A stretch of 64,000 bases of DNA from Roseburia intestinalis L1-82 (GCF_900537995.1 NZ_LR027880.1:3170001-3234000); one strand, 5' to 3'; counted from the stretch's first letter, positions 41,904 through 52,158 are shown. A program made the numbers and translations. The notes: a model not told the origin generated them from the letters alone.

Positions 41904-43534
41904 AATTTTTCCTGTTCCTGCTCTGGTCTGTCACTCCTGTTTCTGTATTCCCGCGGCGTACACCCCTGTGTCTTTTTAAACAGGTTACTGAAATAATGTG
42001 CATCCCGGAAACCGACTTCAAATGCAATCTCCGTGGTCTTAGTCCCGGTCGTCCGCAATAACTGTTTTGCCTTATCCATGCGCACCTTTGTCAGATACTC
42101 AACAAACGTCACTCCCGTCTCCTGTCCGAATACAGTGCTGAAATGGCTCGAACTTAAATTTACCTCCGAAGCGACCATATTTAAGGAGATATCCTCATGA
42201 TTATAGTTATCTTCTATGTAGGCTTTTGCATGTTGGATCAGATTGTCATATCTGCGTTCCATGCCCTGCTCCCGCAGTTCGATCACTGCCCCGAACAGAT
42301 TTTTGATGTACTCCCTCGCCTGTCCTGCAGTGCCAAGAAAAATTTCCATCTTCTGCGCATCTTTGTACTGTTCCAACAGATTTTCACTGGTATATCCGCT
42401 TTTTTCCAACACGGAGACCGCGCTCACATACAGATCCATCAGCACATACTGACGCAGCAGAACCGACTGTAAGCTACCATTTGAGATTTTCCGGAAATAA
42501 TCATCCACAAACCCGGATACTTCCTCTTTTCTTCCTGTATACAAAAACTGTTCCACCTGTCTGCGGTCGATCCCGGACACATTGAGTTCCCCAAGATCTA
42601 ATGTCTCTTTTGTTTCCATCTCATTTTCTATCTTCTTTACCTGTTCCGTGATCTTATTTTTCTCTAAGGAATACCGCTTTGCAAAAAGAAGATTCGCTTC
42701 CTCGTAACATTTTTTGATCTCGCTGAACCGTGTGACCGGTATCCCGTATACCGCGGCATAATCGATCTTATTTTCCCCGCAGAGATATATTTCAAGTTCC
42801 TGTTCAATGGCATTTTTCAGCTGTTCAAGCGTCACACCATTTTCCTCTTTCAGTACCAGATGATATTCCCCACAGCTTAGTTTTGCGCAGATCACACTCG
42901 AACCGTATGCAAAAAACTGTTCCATATGATCTTCAAATGCTTCATCTTTTTCATAAAACGTCTCCGTCCCATCCTCGAAAAAGAGCTGTAACATAAGAAC
43001 ATTGTAGCGCTCCGCTGCCAGTTCGATCTCCTGTTCTCTGGCCTCTTTTAACACCTCCGAAAAGGAGTGCTCACCGGATACGATATGTCGGAACAGTCTT
43101 CTTTTTGTAAGTGTTTTCTGTTCTTTTTCGTTTTTTGTCTCTTCCTGTCTGCCTCTCCTGCCGTAAATTTTTTCTGCGATCCGCCTGATTGCTTCTAAAA
43201 GCTGTGCACTGGTCACCGGTTTCAGCAGATAGTCTTCCACACCGATCGAGATAGCTTCTTTTGCATAATCAAACTCACCATATCCGCTCAGAATCAGGAT
43301 ACTCGTATCCGGAAGTTCCTGTTTTACGATCCGGCTAAGTTCCAGTCCATCCATAAAAGGCATCCTGATGTCCGTGATCAGGATGTCCGGTTTTAGTTTC
43401 TGAATCATCGGATACGCGAGTTCTCCATCACTCGCCTCACCAACAAATTCAAATCCTTCCTCCTGCCATGCAATATTATTTCGTATCCCCTCCCGCATTA
43501 CAATCTCATCTTCTGCCAGAAAAATTTTCAACAT
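41900..43534 (-). CDS. YesN-like AraC-family response regulator
   Basis: About 544 residues from the ATG at 43534, whose reading starts MLKIFLAEDEIVMREGIRNN. In-frame upstream starts at 43555 and 43609 cannot be excluded; the site before 43534 is GGGGGA at a wide 11 bases. The receiver domain carries acidic AEDE and the phospho-Asp in DILITDIRMPFMDG. The middle 250 residues are helical. The C-terminus is an AraC helix-turn-helix pair: ISLNMVASEVNLSSSHFSTVF and EIAFEVGFRDAHYFSNLFKK. It probably activates the ytfQ operon through the repeats upstream of that gene. Confidence 0.9.
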   Translation of the reverse strand: MLKIFLAEDEIVMREGIRNNIAWQEEGFEFVGEASDGELAYPMIQKLKPDILITDIRMPFMDGLELSRIVKQELPDTSILILSGYGEFDYAKEAISIGVEDYLLKPVTSAQLLEAIRRIAEKIYGRRGRQEETKNEKEQKTLTKRRLFRHIVSGEHSFSEVLKEAREQEIELAAERYNVLMLQLFFEDGTETFYEKDEAFEDHMEQFFAYGSSVICAKLSCGEYHLVLKEENGVTLEQLKNAIEQELEIYLCGENKIDYAAVYGIPVTRFSEIKKCYEEANLLFAKRYSLEKNKITEQVKKIENEMETKETLDLGELNVSGIDRRQVEQFLYTGRKEEVSGFVDDYFRKISNGSLQSVLLRQYVLMDLYVSAVSVLEKSGYTSENLLEQYKDAQKMEIFLGTAGQAREYIKNLFGAVIELREQGMERRYDNLIQHAKAYIEDNYNHEDISLNMVASEVNLSSSHFSTVFGQETGVTFVEYLTKVRMDKAKQLLRTTGTKTTEIAFEVGFRDAHYFSNLFKKTQGCTPREYRNRSDRPEQEQEKL

Positions 43535-43642
43535 CGTTTCTGTTTCCCCCATCATATCTTCTTCCCGGACTCCCCATCCGCCGGAAAATCTATATGATGA
43601 AAATAGCACATTCCATAAAATGTTTCAATAAACAACTTTTGA

Positions 43643-43701
43643 AAAAGACCGGAGCCGCATGATTTCATATAGTGTCCCAAATCATGTCACTCCGGTCTTT
43701 T
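43643..43701. terminator. terminator between gltD and the two-component genes
   Basis: A 12-bp perfect outer stem (43643-43654 and 43690-43701), a small internal loop, then an 8-bp inner stem and T-runs on the minus strand. It closes the gltBD transcript just before the response regulator gene begins, and the A-rich opposite flank would let it work in both directions. Confidence 0.9.
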
Positions 43702-43736
43702 ATTATATTATTTCCATCAACAATTTTTATTTTTCC

Positions 43737-45230
43737 CTATTGTACCGACAGGTAAGAATATCCCATCAGACTCTCATCCACCGCATGTGCGACCTCACGT
43801 CCCTCACGGATTGCCCACACGACAAGAGACTGTCCTCTGTGCACATCACCTGCTGCAAATACATTTTTCACACTGGTCGCATATGCCCCCTCTGCCGTCG
43901 ACACGTTCGTCCTTGCATTCAGCTCGACGCCAAACGCATCTGCAACATATTTTTCTGTTCCAAGGAATCCTGCTGCGATTAGAACCAGATCTGCATCCAG
44001 TTTCGTCTCGGAACCCGGCACTTCTGACATTACCATGCGTCCGGTTTTTTCATCCTTTTTGCTCTCTAATTTTACGGTGATAATGCCGTTTAAGTTACCG
44101 TTTTTATCTTTTAAAAATTCTTTGACTGTTGTCTGGTAAATACGCGGATCATGCCCGAATACAGCAATTGCTTCCTCCTGACCGTAGTCTGTCTTGCAGA
44201 CTTTCGGCCACTCCGGCCATGGATTGTTCTCTGCCCTCGTATCTGGTGCTTTCGGCATCATTTCAAGCTGAGTCACGCTCGCACAGCCATGGCGGATGGA
44301 TGTTCCGACACAGTCGTTTCCGGTATCACCGCCACCGATGATGACCACTTTTTTGCCCTTTGCAGAAATATAATTGTTATCTTTCAGGTCGGAATCTAAA
44401 AGACTCTTTGTGGTTGCCTTTAAGAAATCCACTGCAAAGTAAATGCCCTTTGCATCACGTCCCGGTGCCTTAATGTCTCGCGGATTTTTTGCACCGCAGG
44501 CTAAGATGACGCGGTCATAATCCTTTAATAACTTCGCTGCCTTTACATCTTTTCCGACATTGACGCTGGTTACAAATTCAACGCCCTCTTCTTTCATGAT
44601 ATCCACTTTACGGTCGATCACCCATTTTTCCAGTTTCATGTTCGGGATACCATACATCAAAAGTCCGCCGACACGGTCGTCACGTTCAAACACCGTCACC
44701 TGATGCCCACGCTTATTTAACTGGTCTGCTGCGGCAAGTCCTGCAGGACCGGAACCGATGATTGCAACTTTCTTTCCGGTACGCACTCTCGGCGGTTTTG
44801 CTGCTGCATATCCTTTTGCGTAAGCATTTTCGATAATTCCGTGCTCATTTGCCTTGCAGGTAACAGGATCTTCCCAGTGACCACAGGTGCAGGCTGCTTC
44901 ACAGAGAGCCGGGCAGACACGTGATGTAAATTCCGGGAAGTTATTGGTTTTCTTTAAACGGTTATATGCCTGCTCCCAGTTGCCCGTGTAGACAAGATCG
45001 TTCCATTCAGGCACCAGATTGTGCAGTGGACATCCACTTGTCATTCCCATGATTGTCATACCTGACTGGCAGAACGGCACACCGCAATTCATACATCTTG
45101 CACCCTGAATCTGCTGTTTTTCCATGGAAAGCGGTATATGAAATTCTTTAAAGTTTTTGATGCGCTCTTTTGGCTCGATCGCTTTGGCATCTTCTCTCTC
45201 ATAATCTATAAATCCAGTTGGTTTTCCCAT
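43737..45230 (-). CDS. gltD: glutamate synthase small subunit
   Basis: 497 residues. The N-terminal iron-sulfur domain has the cysteines of ARCMNCGVPFCQSG, ACP-like CPALCEAACTCGHWEDPVTC and CPLHN. The FAD fold is VAIIGSGPAGLAAADQL and the NADPH fold VVIIGGGDTGNDCVGTSIRH. It passes electrons from NADPH to the large subunit through two [4Fe-4S] clusters. It follows gltB by 59 bp with the same strand; the pair forms the standard GOGAT enzyme. Confidence 0.96.
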   Translation of the reverse strand: MGKPTGFIDYEREDAKAIEPKERIKNFKEFHIPLSMEKQQIQGARCMNCGVPFCQSGMTIMGMTSGCPLHNLVPEWNDLVYTGNWEQAYNRLKKTNNFPEFTSRVCPALCEAACTCGHWEDPVTCKANEHGIIENAYAKGYAAAKPPRVRTGKKVAIIGSGPAGLAAADQLNKRGHQVTVFERDDRVGGLLMYGIPNMKLEKWVIDRKVDIMKEEGVEFVTSVNVGKDVKAAKLLKDYDRVILACGAKNPRDIKAPGRDAKGIYFAVDFLKATTKSLLDSDLKDNNYISAKGKKVVIIGGGDTGNDCVGTSIRHGCASVTQLEMMPKAPDTRAENNPWPEWPKVCKTDYGQEEAIAVFGHDPRIYQTTVKEFLKDKNGNLNGIITVKLESKKDEKTGRMVMSEVPGSETKLDADLVLIAAGFLGTEKYVADAFGVELNARTNVSTAEGAYATSVKNVFAAGDVHRGQSLVVWAIREGREVAHAVDESLMGYSYLSVQ

Positions 45231-45289
45231 TATTGATATCCTCCATCATGATGCCATGCGGCATGCCGCCGCACGAACATCTTTCTCAT

Positions 45290-48200
45290 TTAACCTCTTG
45301 TGTTTGCATAGAATGCTTCGATCTGCGCCTGTTCTGAGGATAAACCTTTCTCCTCCATCTGAACGATCGCCATCAGCATCCGGTTATAATCGTATGGAAT
45401 GACCTTTTTGAATTTCGGCAGATATTCGCTGAAATTGTCAAGGATTGCTTTTCCTTTCTCGGAATTGGTCAATGCCACATGCTCTTTGATCATATCCTTT
45501 AATTCCATAACATCATATTTATTGGATATTTCTTCGGAAAATACCATTTCTTTGTTCATTCTTGTATACAGATCGTTGTCCTCGTCGAGCACATATGCGA
45601 TACCGCCGCTCATACCTGCTGCAAAGTTCTTTCCAGTCTTACCGAGGACTACGACACGGCCGCCGGTCATGTATTCACATCCATGGTCGCCGACTCCCTC
45701 AACAACTGCGGATGCACCGGAGTTGCGGACACAGAAACGCTCGCCTGCGACACCGCTGATAAATGCTTTTCCGCTGGTTGCACCATAGAGGGCAACGTTA
45801 CCGATGATGATGTTCTCATCTTTTTTGTATTTCACGCCTGCCGGAGCATAGACAACCAGTTTTCCACCGGAAAGTCCTTTTCCAAAGTAGTCATTGGAAT
45901 CTCCGACTAACTCTAAGGTCAGTCCTTTCGGGATAAATGCGCCGAAACTCTGTCCGCCTGCGCCGCTGCATTTTACGATAAAGGTATCTTCCGGGAGTCC
46001 CTCGCCGCCGTATTTCTTGGTGATCTCGGAACCGAAGATCGTACCGAAGGAACGATCGGTGTTGGTCACTTCCACGTCAATGCTTCTGCGCTGCTGTTTT
46101 TCAAGTGCCGGTCCTAACTGTTTTAAGAGCACCGTGATATCTTTTGATTTTTCCAACTCGAAATCATAAACCTGTTTCGGATCAAAGATGACTTTCTTTT
46201 TCTGGTCTGCAAACGGGTTGTTTAAGATTTTGGAAAGATCGATCTCTTTCTCCCTGCCGCTTAAATCATCACGAACCTTTAACAGATCGCTTCTGCCGAC
46301 CATCTCATCGATCGTCTTACAGCCAAGTTTTGCCATGTACTCTCTCAGCTCTGCCGCGATAAAACGCATGAAGTTCTCAACATACTCCGGTTTTCCTGCA
46401 AAACGTTTGCGGAGTTCCGGGTTCTGTGTTGCAATACCTGCCGGACAGGTATCCAAGTTACATACACGCATCATGACACAGCCTAAAGTTACAAGCGGTG
46501 CGGTCGCAAAACCATATTCTTCTGCGCCGAGCAGCGCTGCGATTGCAACGTCACGTCCGCTCATCAGTTTCCCATCTGTTTCAATGCGGACTTTGTTTCT
46601 AAGTCCATTCATGATCAGCGTTTGGTGTGTCTCAGAAAGTCCAAGCTCCCATGGAAGTCCTGCATTGTGGATGGAACTTGCCGGAGCTGCACCGGTACCG
46701 CCGTCATAACCGGAGATCAATACAACCTGTGCACCTGCTTTTGCAACACCGGCTGCGACTGTACCAACACCTGCCTCAGATACCAGTTTTACGGTAATTC
46801 TCGCATCGCGGTTTGAGTTCTTTAAGTCGAAGATCAGCTGCTCAAGATCCTCGATGGAGTAAATATCGTGATGTGGCGGCGGAGAGATCAGAGCCACGCC
46901 CGGAGTGGAAAGTCTGGTCTTTGCGATCCACGGATAAACTTTTTTGCCCGGAAGATGTCCGCCTTCACCAGGTTTTGCCCCCTGTGCCATCTTGATCTGG
47001 ATCTCCTGTGCACTGACTAAATACTGGCTGGTGACACCGAAACGTCCGGATGCAACCTGTTTGATCGCAGAACAGCGGTTGACACTGCTGTTTTTACTTG
47101 CGATACGCTCTGCATCCTCACCACCTTCACCGGAGTTGGATTTTCCATGCAGGCGATTCATTGCGATTGCGAGCGTCTCATGTGCCTCCTGTGAAATGGA
47201 ACCATAGGACATCGCACCTGTTTTAAATCTCTGTACAATGGAGTCAACACTCTCTACTTCCTCAAGCGGTATACCTTTTTTCGGGTAATTGAAATCCATC
47301 AGTCCACGCAGTGTGATCTCTCTTTCTTCCTTATTAACCAGATCCGTGTACTGTTTGAACAGCTCATAGTCACCTCGTCTGGTTGCCTCCTGTAACAGAT
47401 GGATCGTTGCAGGATTGTAAAGATGCGGGTCTGCTCCGCTTCTCATCTTATGGCGTCCGCGGCTCTCTAAAGTCAGATCGGATTCAAGTCCAAGCGGATC
47501 GTAGGCTGCAGAATGAAGCTCATTGACATCATTTTCAATATCCTTTAATGTGATACCACCAATACGGCTGACCGTGTTGGTAAAATATTTGTCAATGACA
47601 TTTTTATCAATACCGATCGCCTCGAAGATCTTAGAACCCTCGTAAGACTGGATCGTGGAAATACCCATCTTGGATGCGATCTTTACGATACCGTTTAAGA
47701 TTGCATTGTTGTAATCCTGTACGGCTGCATAGTAATCTTTGTCAAGCATATGCTCGTCCACAAGCTGTTTTACCGTATCCTGTACCAGATATGGGTTGAT
47801 CGCGCACGCACCATAGCCGAGCAGTGTTGCAAAATGATGTACCTCTCTCGGTTCGCCGGACTCTAAGATCATCGCAACCGATGTTCTCTTTTTCGTTCTT
47901 ACCAGATGCTGCTGTAAGGCTGAGACAGCAAGCAGTGAAGGAATCGGAACATGGTTCTCATCGATTCCACGGTCAGAAAGGATCAGGATGTTTGCGCCAT
48001 CTCTGTATGCACGGTCGGCTTCCACAAACAGACGGTCGATTGCCTTTTCAAGGCTTGTGTTTTTATAGTAAATGATCGGGATCACTTCTACTTTAAATCC
48101 CGGCACCTTCATGGCTTTGATCTTCATCAGGTCTGTGTTTGTCAGAATCGGGTTATTTACTTTTAGTACCTGGCAGTTCTCTGCCTTCTCCTCTAAGAGG

Positions 48201-49864
48201 TTACCGTCTTCACCGATATAGACTGTCGTGGATGTTACAACTTTCTCACGGATCGAGTCGATCGGCGGGTTTGTTACCTGTGCAAACAGCTGTTTGAAAT
48301 AGTTGAATAATGGCTGATGGTCACTTGCAAGTGCAGCAAGCGGTGTATCAATACCCATGGCAGAGGTGCCCTCGCCGCCGTTCTTTGCCATCGGAAGGAT
48401 TGCTTCACGCAGGGACTCGAATGTATAACCGAAAGCCTTCTGCATTCTCTGGCGCTCTTCCTTGGTGTATTCCGGCACACGCTCGTTCGGGATTTTTAGA
48501 TCTTCCAGTTTTAAGAGGTTGCGGTCAAGCCATTCACCGTATGGCTGTTTGTTTGCATAAGTTTCTTTCAACTCATCATCGTCGATCACGCGGCCTGCAA
48601 CGGTATCAACCAGAAGCATTTTACCAGGACGCAGACGCTCTTTTACGAGAATCTTTGTCGGATCGATATCAAGTACACCGACCTCGGAGGAGAGGATCAG
48701 ATAATCATCATCTGTAATGTAATAACGGGAAGGACGCAGACCGTTGCGGTCAAGCACTGCTCCCATCATATCACCATCGGAGAACAGAATAGATGCAGGT
48801 CCGTCCCACGGCTCCATCATCGTCGCATAATACTGATAGAAATCTTTTTTCTTCTGTGACATGATGCGGTTGTTTGCCCATGGCTCCGGGATCATGATCA
48901 TAACTGCAAGTGGAAGTTCCATGCCGCTCATAACCAGAAATTCCAAGGTATTATCAAGCATTGCGGAGTCGGAACCCTCGGAATTGATAACCGGAAGTAC
49001 CTTCTGCAGTTCTCCTTTTAAGTGCTCAGACTCCATCGTCTCCTCGCGGGCAAGCATCTTGTCCGCATTACCCTTGATGGTGTTGATCTCACCGTTATGT
49101 ACGATAAAACGGTTCGGATGCGCTCTCTCCCAGCTTGGATTCGTGTTCGTGGAGAAACGGGAGTGCACGGTTGCGATCGCTGATTCGTAATCTTTATCCT
49201 GTAAGTCAGCAAAGAATAAGCGAAGCTGCTCTACTAAGAACATACCTTTGTATACGATGGTTCTGCTGGATAAAGAAACCACATAAGTATCATCGTTGGA
49301 CTGTTCAAAAACACGTCTTGCCACATACAGTTTGCGGTCAAAATCAAGTCCCTTTGCCACTTCTGCCGGACGTTTGACAAAGCCCTGCATAATATACGGC
49401 ATACAGTCAACTGCTTTCTGTCCGAGTTTGGTCGGATCGGTTGGAACTTCTCTCCATCCTAAGAACTCCATTCCTTCCTTGTTCACGATGACCTCAAACA
49501 TTTTCTTCGCCTGGTTGCGTTTTAATTCATCCTGCGGGAAGAAAAACATGCCGACACCGTAATCTCTCTCATCTCCAAGCTCGATGCCAAGTGGTTTTGT
49601 CACTTTGGAGAAAAACTTGTGTGATACCTGAAGCAGAATACCAACACCGTCACCTGTCTTGCCCTCTGCATCTTTACCTGCTCTGTGTTTCAAGTTTTCT
49701 ACGATCTTTAATGCATTCTCTACCGTTGCATGTGTCTTGATACCTTTGATATTGACAACAGCACCGATACCGCAGTTATCATGTTCAAATCTCGGATCAT
49801 ACATTCCGGTTTCTGTCTTACAGCTGCCCGCTACAGAAAAACGGTCTAATTTCTGCTCTTTCAT
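45290..49864 (-). CDS. gltB: glutamate synthase large subunit
   Basis: 1524 residues from ATG 49864, chosen because AAGGAAG sits seven bases upstream (a longer in-frame reading adds eight residues without a site). A 30-residue propeptide precedes the nucleophile Cys31 in HDNCGIGAVV of the Ntn amidotransferase domain. The FMN domain has FKTGAMSYGSISQEAHETLA, and the three cysteines of the [3Fe-4S] cluster are in CVMMRVCNLDTCPAGIATQ. The C-terminal GXGXG beta-helix repeats (VVEGVGDHGCEYMTGGRVVV) are present. It makes two glutamate from glutamine and 2-oxoglutarate. Confidence 0.96.
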   Translation of the reverse strand: MKEQKLDRFSVAGSCKTETGMYDPRFEHDNCGIGAVVNIKGIKTHATVENALKIVENLKHRAGKDAEGKTGDGVGILLQVSHKFFSKVTKPLGIELGDERDYGVGMFFFPQDELKRNQAKKMFEVIVNKEGMEFLGWREVPTDPTKLGQKAVDCMPYIMQGFVKRPAEVAKGLDFDRKLYVARRVFEQSNDDTYVVSLSSRTIVYKGMFLVEQLRLFFADLQDKDYESAIATVHSRFSTNTNPSWERAHPNRFIVHNGEINTIKGNADKMLAREETMESEHLKGELQKVLPVINSEGSDSAMLDNTLEFLVMSGMELPLAVMIMIPEPWANNRIMSQKKKDFYQYYATMMEPWDGPASILFSDGDMMGAVLDRNGLRPSRYYITDDDYLILSSEVGVLDIDPTKILVKERLRPGKMLLVDTVAGRVIDDDELKETYANKQPYGEWLDRNLLKLEDLKIPNERVPEYTKEERQRMQKAFGYTFESLREAILPMAKNGGEGTSAMGIDTPLAALASDHQPLFNYFKQLFAQVTNPPIDSIREKVVTSTTVYIGEDGNLLEEKAENCQVLKVNNPILTNTDLMKIKAMKVPGFKVEVIPIIYYKNTSLEKAIDRLFVEADRAYRDGANILILSDRGIDENHVPIPSLLAVSALQQHLVRTKKRTSVAMILESGEPREVHHFATLLGYGACAINPYLVQDTVKQLVDEHMLDKDYYAAVQDYNNAILNGIVKIASKMGISTIQSYEGSKIFEAIGIDKNVIDKYFTNTVSRIGGITLKDIENDVNELHSAAYDPLGLESDLTLESRGRHKMRSGADPHLYNPATIHLLQEATRRGDYELFKQYTDLVNKEEREITLRGLMDFNYPKKGIPLEEVESVDSIVQRFKTGAMSYGSISQEAHETLAIAMNRLHGKSNSGEGGEDAERIASKNSSVNRCSAIKQVASGRFGVTSQYLVSAQEIQIKMAQGAKPGEGGHLPGKKVYPWIAKTRLSTPGVALISPPPHHDIYSIEDLEQLIFDLKNSNRDARITVKLVSEAGVGTVAAGVAKAGAQVVLISGYDGGTGAAPASSIHNAGLPWELGLSETHQTLIMNGLRNKVRIETDGKLMSGRDVAIAALLGAEEYGFATAPLVTLGCVMMRVCNLDTCPAGIATQNPELRKRFAGKPEYVENFMRFIAAELREYMAKLGCKTIDEMVGRSDLLKVRDDLSGREKEIDLSKILNNPFADQKKKVIFDPKQVYDFELEKSKDITVLLKQLGPALEKQQRRSIDVEVTNTDRSFGTIFGSEITKKYGGEGLPEDTFIVKCSGAGGQSFGAFIPKGLTLELVGDSNDYFGKGLSGGKLVVYAPAGVKYKKDENIIIGNVALYGATSGKAFISGVAGERFCVRNSGASAVVEGVGDHGCEYMTGGRVVVLGKTGKNFAAGMSGGIAYVLDEDNDLYTRMNKEMVFSEEISNKYDVMELKDMIKEHVALTNSEKGKAILDNFSEYLPKFKKVIPYDYNRMLMAIVQMEEKGLSSEQAQIEAFYANTRG

Positions 49865-49941
49865 CTTCAACTTCCTTTCTCCATCCACTCATCTGTCTTT
49901 GCCTGAAAAACAGTTGTCTTTTGTCGGATTTGTTATGTATT

Positions 49942-49970
49942 AATATACAACTTTCATATCCGTTTGTCTA
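49942..49970 (-). promoter_or_regulatory. gltBD promoter with AT-rich upstream region
   Basis: On the minus strand TAGACA (49970-49965), a 17-bp spacer and TATATT (49947-49942), 78 bp before the gltB start. Upstream, ATATTATCTG occurs twice (49985-49994 and 50024-50033, plus strand), 39 bp apart, and the stretch between is AT-rich. The repeats are possible binding sites for a nitrogen regulator; that is inference. Confidence 0.5.
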
Positions 49971-50089
49971 CCTGTTTTTTCTTCATATTATCTGATAATA
50001 TGATAATTATATATAATACATGTATATTATCTGTCTTTTTTATTTATTTTCTCTTAAAATAATATCCATACAAACAATTCAATAGAAAA

Positions 50090-50126
50090 AAGATGCAAAA
50101 AAATTTCATTAATTTTTCTGCATCTT
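50090..50126 (-). terminator. intrinsic terminator upstream of gltB
   Basis: Arms AAGATGCA (50090-50097) and TGCATCTT (50119-50126) are exact, extended by seven A-T pairs after one mismatch and followed by a T-run on the minus strand. It stops transcription from the broken membrane gene beyond it. The same stem sequence recurs in the msmK upstream hairpin. Confidence 0.75.
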
Positions 50127-50197
50127 CGCATTTTTATTATTTCTATTAAATTGTGTTTAAATTGTATCTGTGTCTTTCCGCTCTTTTACCTGCAGAT

Positions 50198-50678
50198 CTA
50201 TGCTTCCATGCCTGCCAGATCATCCATTTTTTTCTTAAACCCATGGTTAAAAATTGCGATTACACGTCCGACTCCGATCACTGCCACCACCGTTCCAAGC
50301 CCGATTCCGATCAGATGTCCCTGACAGACCAGTCCGACTGTGATCGTGATACAGATGTTGAAGAGGTCAAAACAGTTTTTGGTAAATCCCACACTCTTAT
50401 GTACCGTGTCTGCGATCGCCTGCATAGCTTCCGGCAAGTTGATTTGGGTATGCCTCCCCAAATACCAGAATCACTGCCGAAAACAGATTCAGAAACCTTG
50501 TGAAAATAAGACTTAACGGCAACTGCAGCAGATCCATAAGCAGTGTCAGACGGATGTCCATTTTCTGTGCGTGCATCAAAGTTTCTCCCTCTGCCTTCTG
50601 ATACCGGAAATGCCGGATCAGATGCAGGATCATCTCCACAAGCACAAACAGTGTGTAGATCACCAGTGTCATATTCAT
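50198..50678 (-). pseudogene. YczE/YitT-like membrane protein gene with internal deletion
   Basis: Two frames hold the ends of one protein. The front (50678-50397) begins MNMTLVIYTLFVLVEMILHL and continues LTLLMDLLQLPLSLIFTRFL. The rear, read in another frame to 50198, contains AIADTVHKSVGFTKNCFDLF, ICITITVGLVCQGHLIGIGL and a final HGFKKKMDDL. In intact relatives of the YczE/YyaS/YitT group the two ends are separated by several helices, so a deletion near 50430 removed that part and shifted the frame. No working protein is expected. A good ribosome site still precedes the first ATG. Confidence 0.7.
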
Positions 50679-50740
50679 TGTTCTTTCCCTGATTTCTTTC
50701 GCTCATCTGTTACAATGTGTTTCAATTCCATTGTCATGGA

Positions 50741-51733
50741 CTAATAGTTTCTTTCCCATATTTGGTCAAAGAAGTCATTTCCCTCCAGTGTTTTCCCATC
50801 ACAACTATACAAAGCACCATTATCAATGTCAAGTGACAGAAGAAGCGTGGAATCATCCAGGTATGGCGTCATTTTTTCCTTTAAAAGCGGGACGACATCT
50901 TCCCTGTGTATACATTCGTTCCAGTCCTGGTGTTCATCCTTGTCAACTGCAAATTCAACACCATAGGTGTCATCGATCACAATTCCCTTTTCATCATCCA
51001 CATAAAAGGCTGCAAAATCATATTGTGCAGTCCCTTGCATTTCATAGGTTGTGCTTATCAAAAGATAGTCCAGACCATCCTTTTTCGAAAGACATATCGT
51101 TCCATTTCCTGCATGCGACAGGTGAAAGTTTCTGCTGATAAATCTCGGATAACTTTCATATTCTCCATCTTTTGTTCCGCGATAGACTTTCACATAACAT
51201 CCATATGAACTGTTACTTACAACATCATCTACTGTTGCATCCGGCTCACCGCCATATCCGACTACTGAAACCAGATCTGCGATTCCATCGTGTGTGATAT
51301 CTGCTGTTGTTTCAAATACAGGCACCTCATAGGCATCCTTACCCGGATAATCTGAATTATAATAGTTTCCCTCTTCCCCTAACTGACCGATATCGCTGTA
51401 TGTGGAATATACATACTCCTGATTCTCCACGACATATTTTTGTGTCTGTGCATCAGAAGTATTTTCTGTAGTTTCAGAGATTTCTGTACCTGATTCTTTT
51501 TCTGTGTCTTCTGATATGTTTTCTAACATTTCTTCCGTATTTCCTGTTTTCAGTTTTTCCGGCATCTCTTCTGCATTTTCTGTTTTCTTCGCGTTTTCTG
51601 CTTCTTTCTCATTTTCTTCCAATACTGACGCGTTTGAAGCAGCAGAATTTTCTATTGTTTTTTTACTGCATCCAGCAAAACACTCACTTGCAAGTACAAC
51701 AGTAATCATCGCCATGACTAATTTATTTTTCAT
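50741..51733 (-). CDS. hypothetical lipoprotein with acidic linker
   Basis: 330 residues from the ATG at 51733, which overlaps the preceding acetyltransferase stop (ATGA) and has GAGG/GGGG upstream. The signal is MKNKLVMAMITVVLASECFA then GC, so a lipid anchor is likely. A Glu/Asn/Thr-rich stalk of about 75 residues follows (AENAKKTENAEEMPEKLKTG). The C-terminal two thirds are beta-rich (ISRNFHLSHAGNGTICLSKK) with a possible FG-GAP-like calcium motif in TADITHDGIADLVSVVGYGG. No named family is recognised. It resembles the other stalked lipoprotein of this window in design only. Confidence 0.7.
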   Translation of the reverse strand: MKNKLVMAMITVVLASECFAGCSKKTIENSAASNASVLEENEKEAENAKKTENAEEMPEKLKTGNTEEMLENISEDTEKESGTEISETTENTSDAQTQKYVVENQEYVYSTYSDIGQLGEEGNYYNSDYPGKDAYEVPVFETTADITHDGIADLVSVVGYGGEPDATVDDVVSNSSYGCYVKVYRGTKDGEYESYPRFISRNFHLSHAGNGTICLSKKDGLDYLLISTTYEMQGTAQYDFAAFYVDDEKGIVIDDTYGVEFAVDKDEHQDWNECIHREDVVPLLKEKMTPYLDDSTLLLSLDIDNGALYSCDGKTLEGNDFFDQIWERNY

Positions 51734-52158
51734 TTTCCCCACCTCATAACATACTCTTTTTCGTTTGTATCTTCATCTGTTTCTTCCGCCTGAATCAAGA
51801 AATTCTCCCTCTGATAAAAGTAAATTGCATGCACATTCTTTTCGTATACACATAAACACAATTCGGTTTTTCTGCTTTTTACATAATCCAGCAGACATTT
51901 TCCAATTCCCATCGATTGTGCAGATTCTTTCACAAACAATCCCTCGATATAGCAATCATTTATTCCGATAAAACCATCTATCTGACCATTTTTTTCCTCT
52001 TCATATACATATACTTCTGCTTCCGGCAGAATCTGTTTCACCATTTCATAATTGCCGGTCCAATATTCCTTGTCTATAAAACTATGTGCCTTAATGTTTG
52101 TCTCAAGCCATATCTGCAAAACATCAGATATATCCTTTTCTTCCATTTTTCTTATCAT
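51730..52158 (-). CDS. GNAT-family N-acetyltransferase
   Basis: 142 residues. The acetyl-CoA loop is VKESAQSMGIGKCLLDYVKS (the Q/RxxGxG/A pattern), followed by NVHAIYFYQRENFLIQAEET, the late strand of the fold. The N-terminal segment KMEEKDISDVLQIWLETNIK fits the family. The substrate is unknown. It overlaps the lipoprotein start by four bases, so the two products are made together, possibly by chance of packing. Confidence 0.9.
   Translation of the reverse strand: MIRKMEEKDISDVLQIWLETNIKAHSFIDKEYWTGNYEMVKQILPEAEVYVYEEEKNGQIDGFIGINDCYIEGLFVKESAQSMGIGKCLLDYVKSRKTELCLCVYEKNVHAIYFYQRENFLIQAEETDEDTNEKEYVMRWGK

Noticed and set aside
49889..50089. A riboswitch (for example glutamine-responsive) upstream of gltB
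   Set aside because: The stretch is AT-rich with no recognisable conserved core; only a promoter and repeats are supported.
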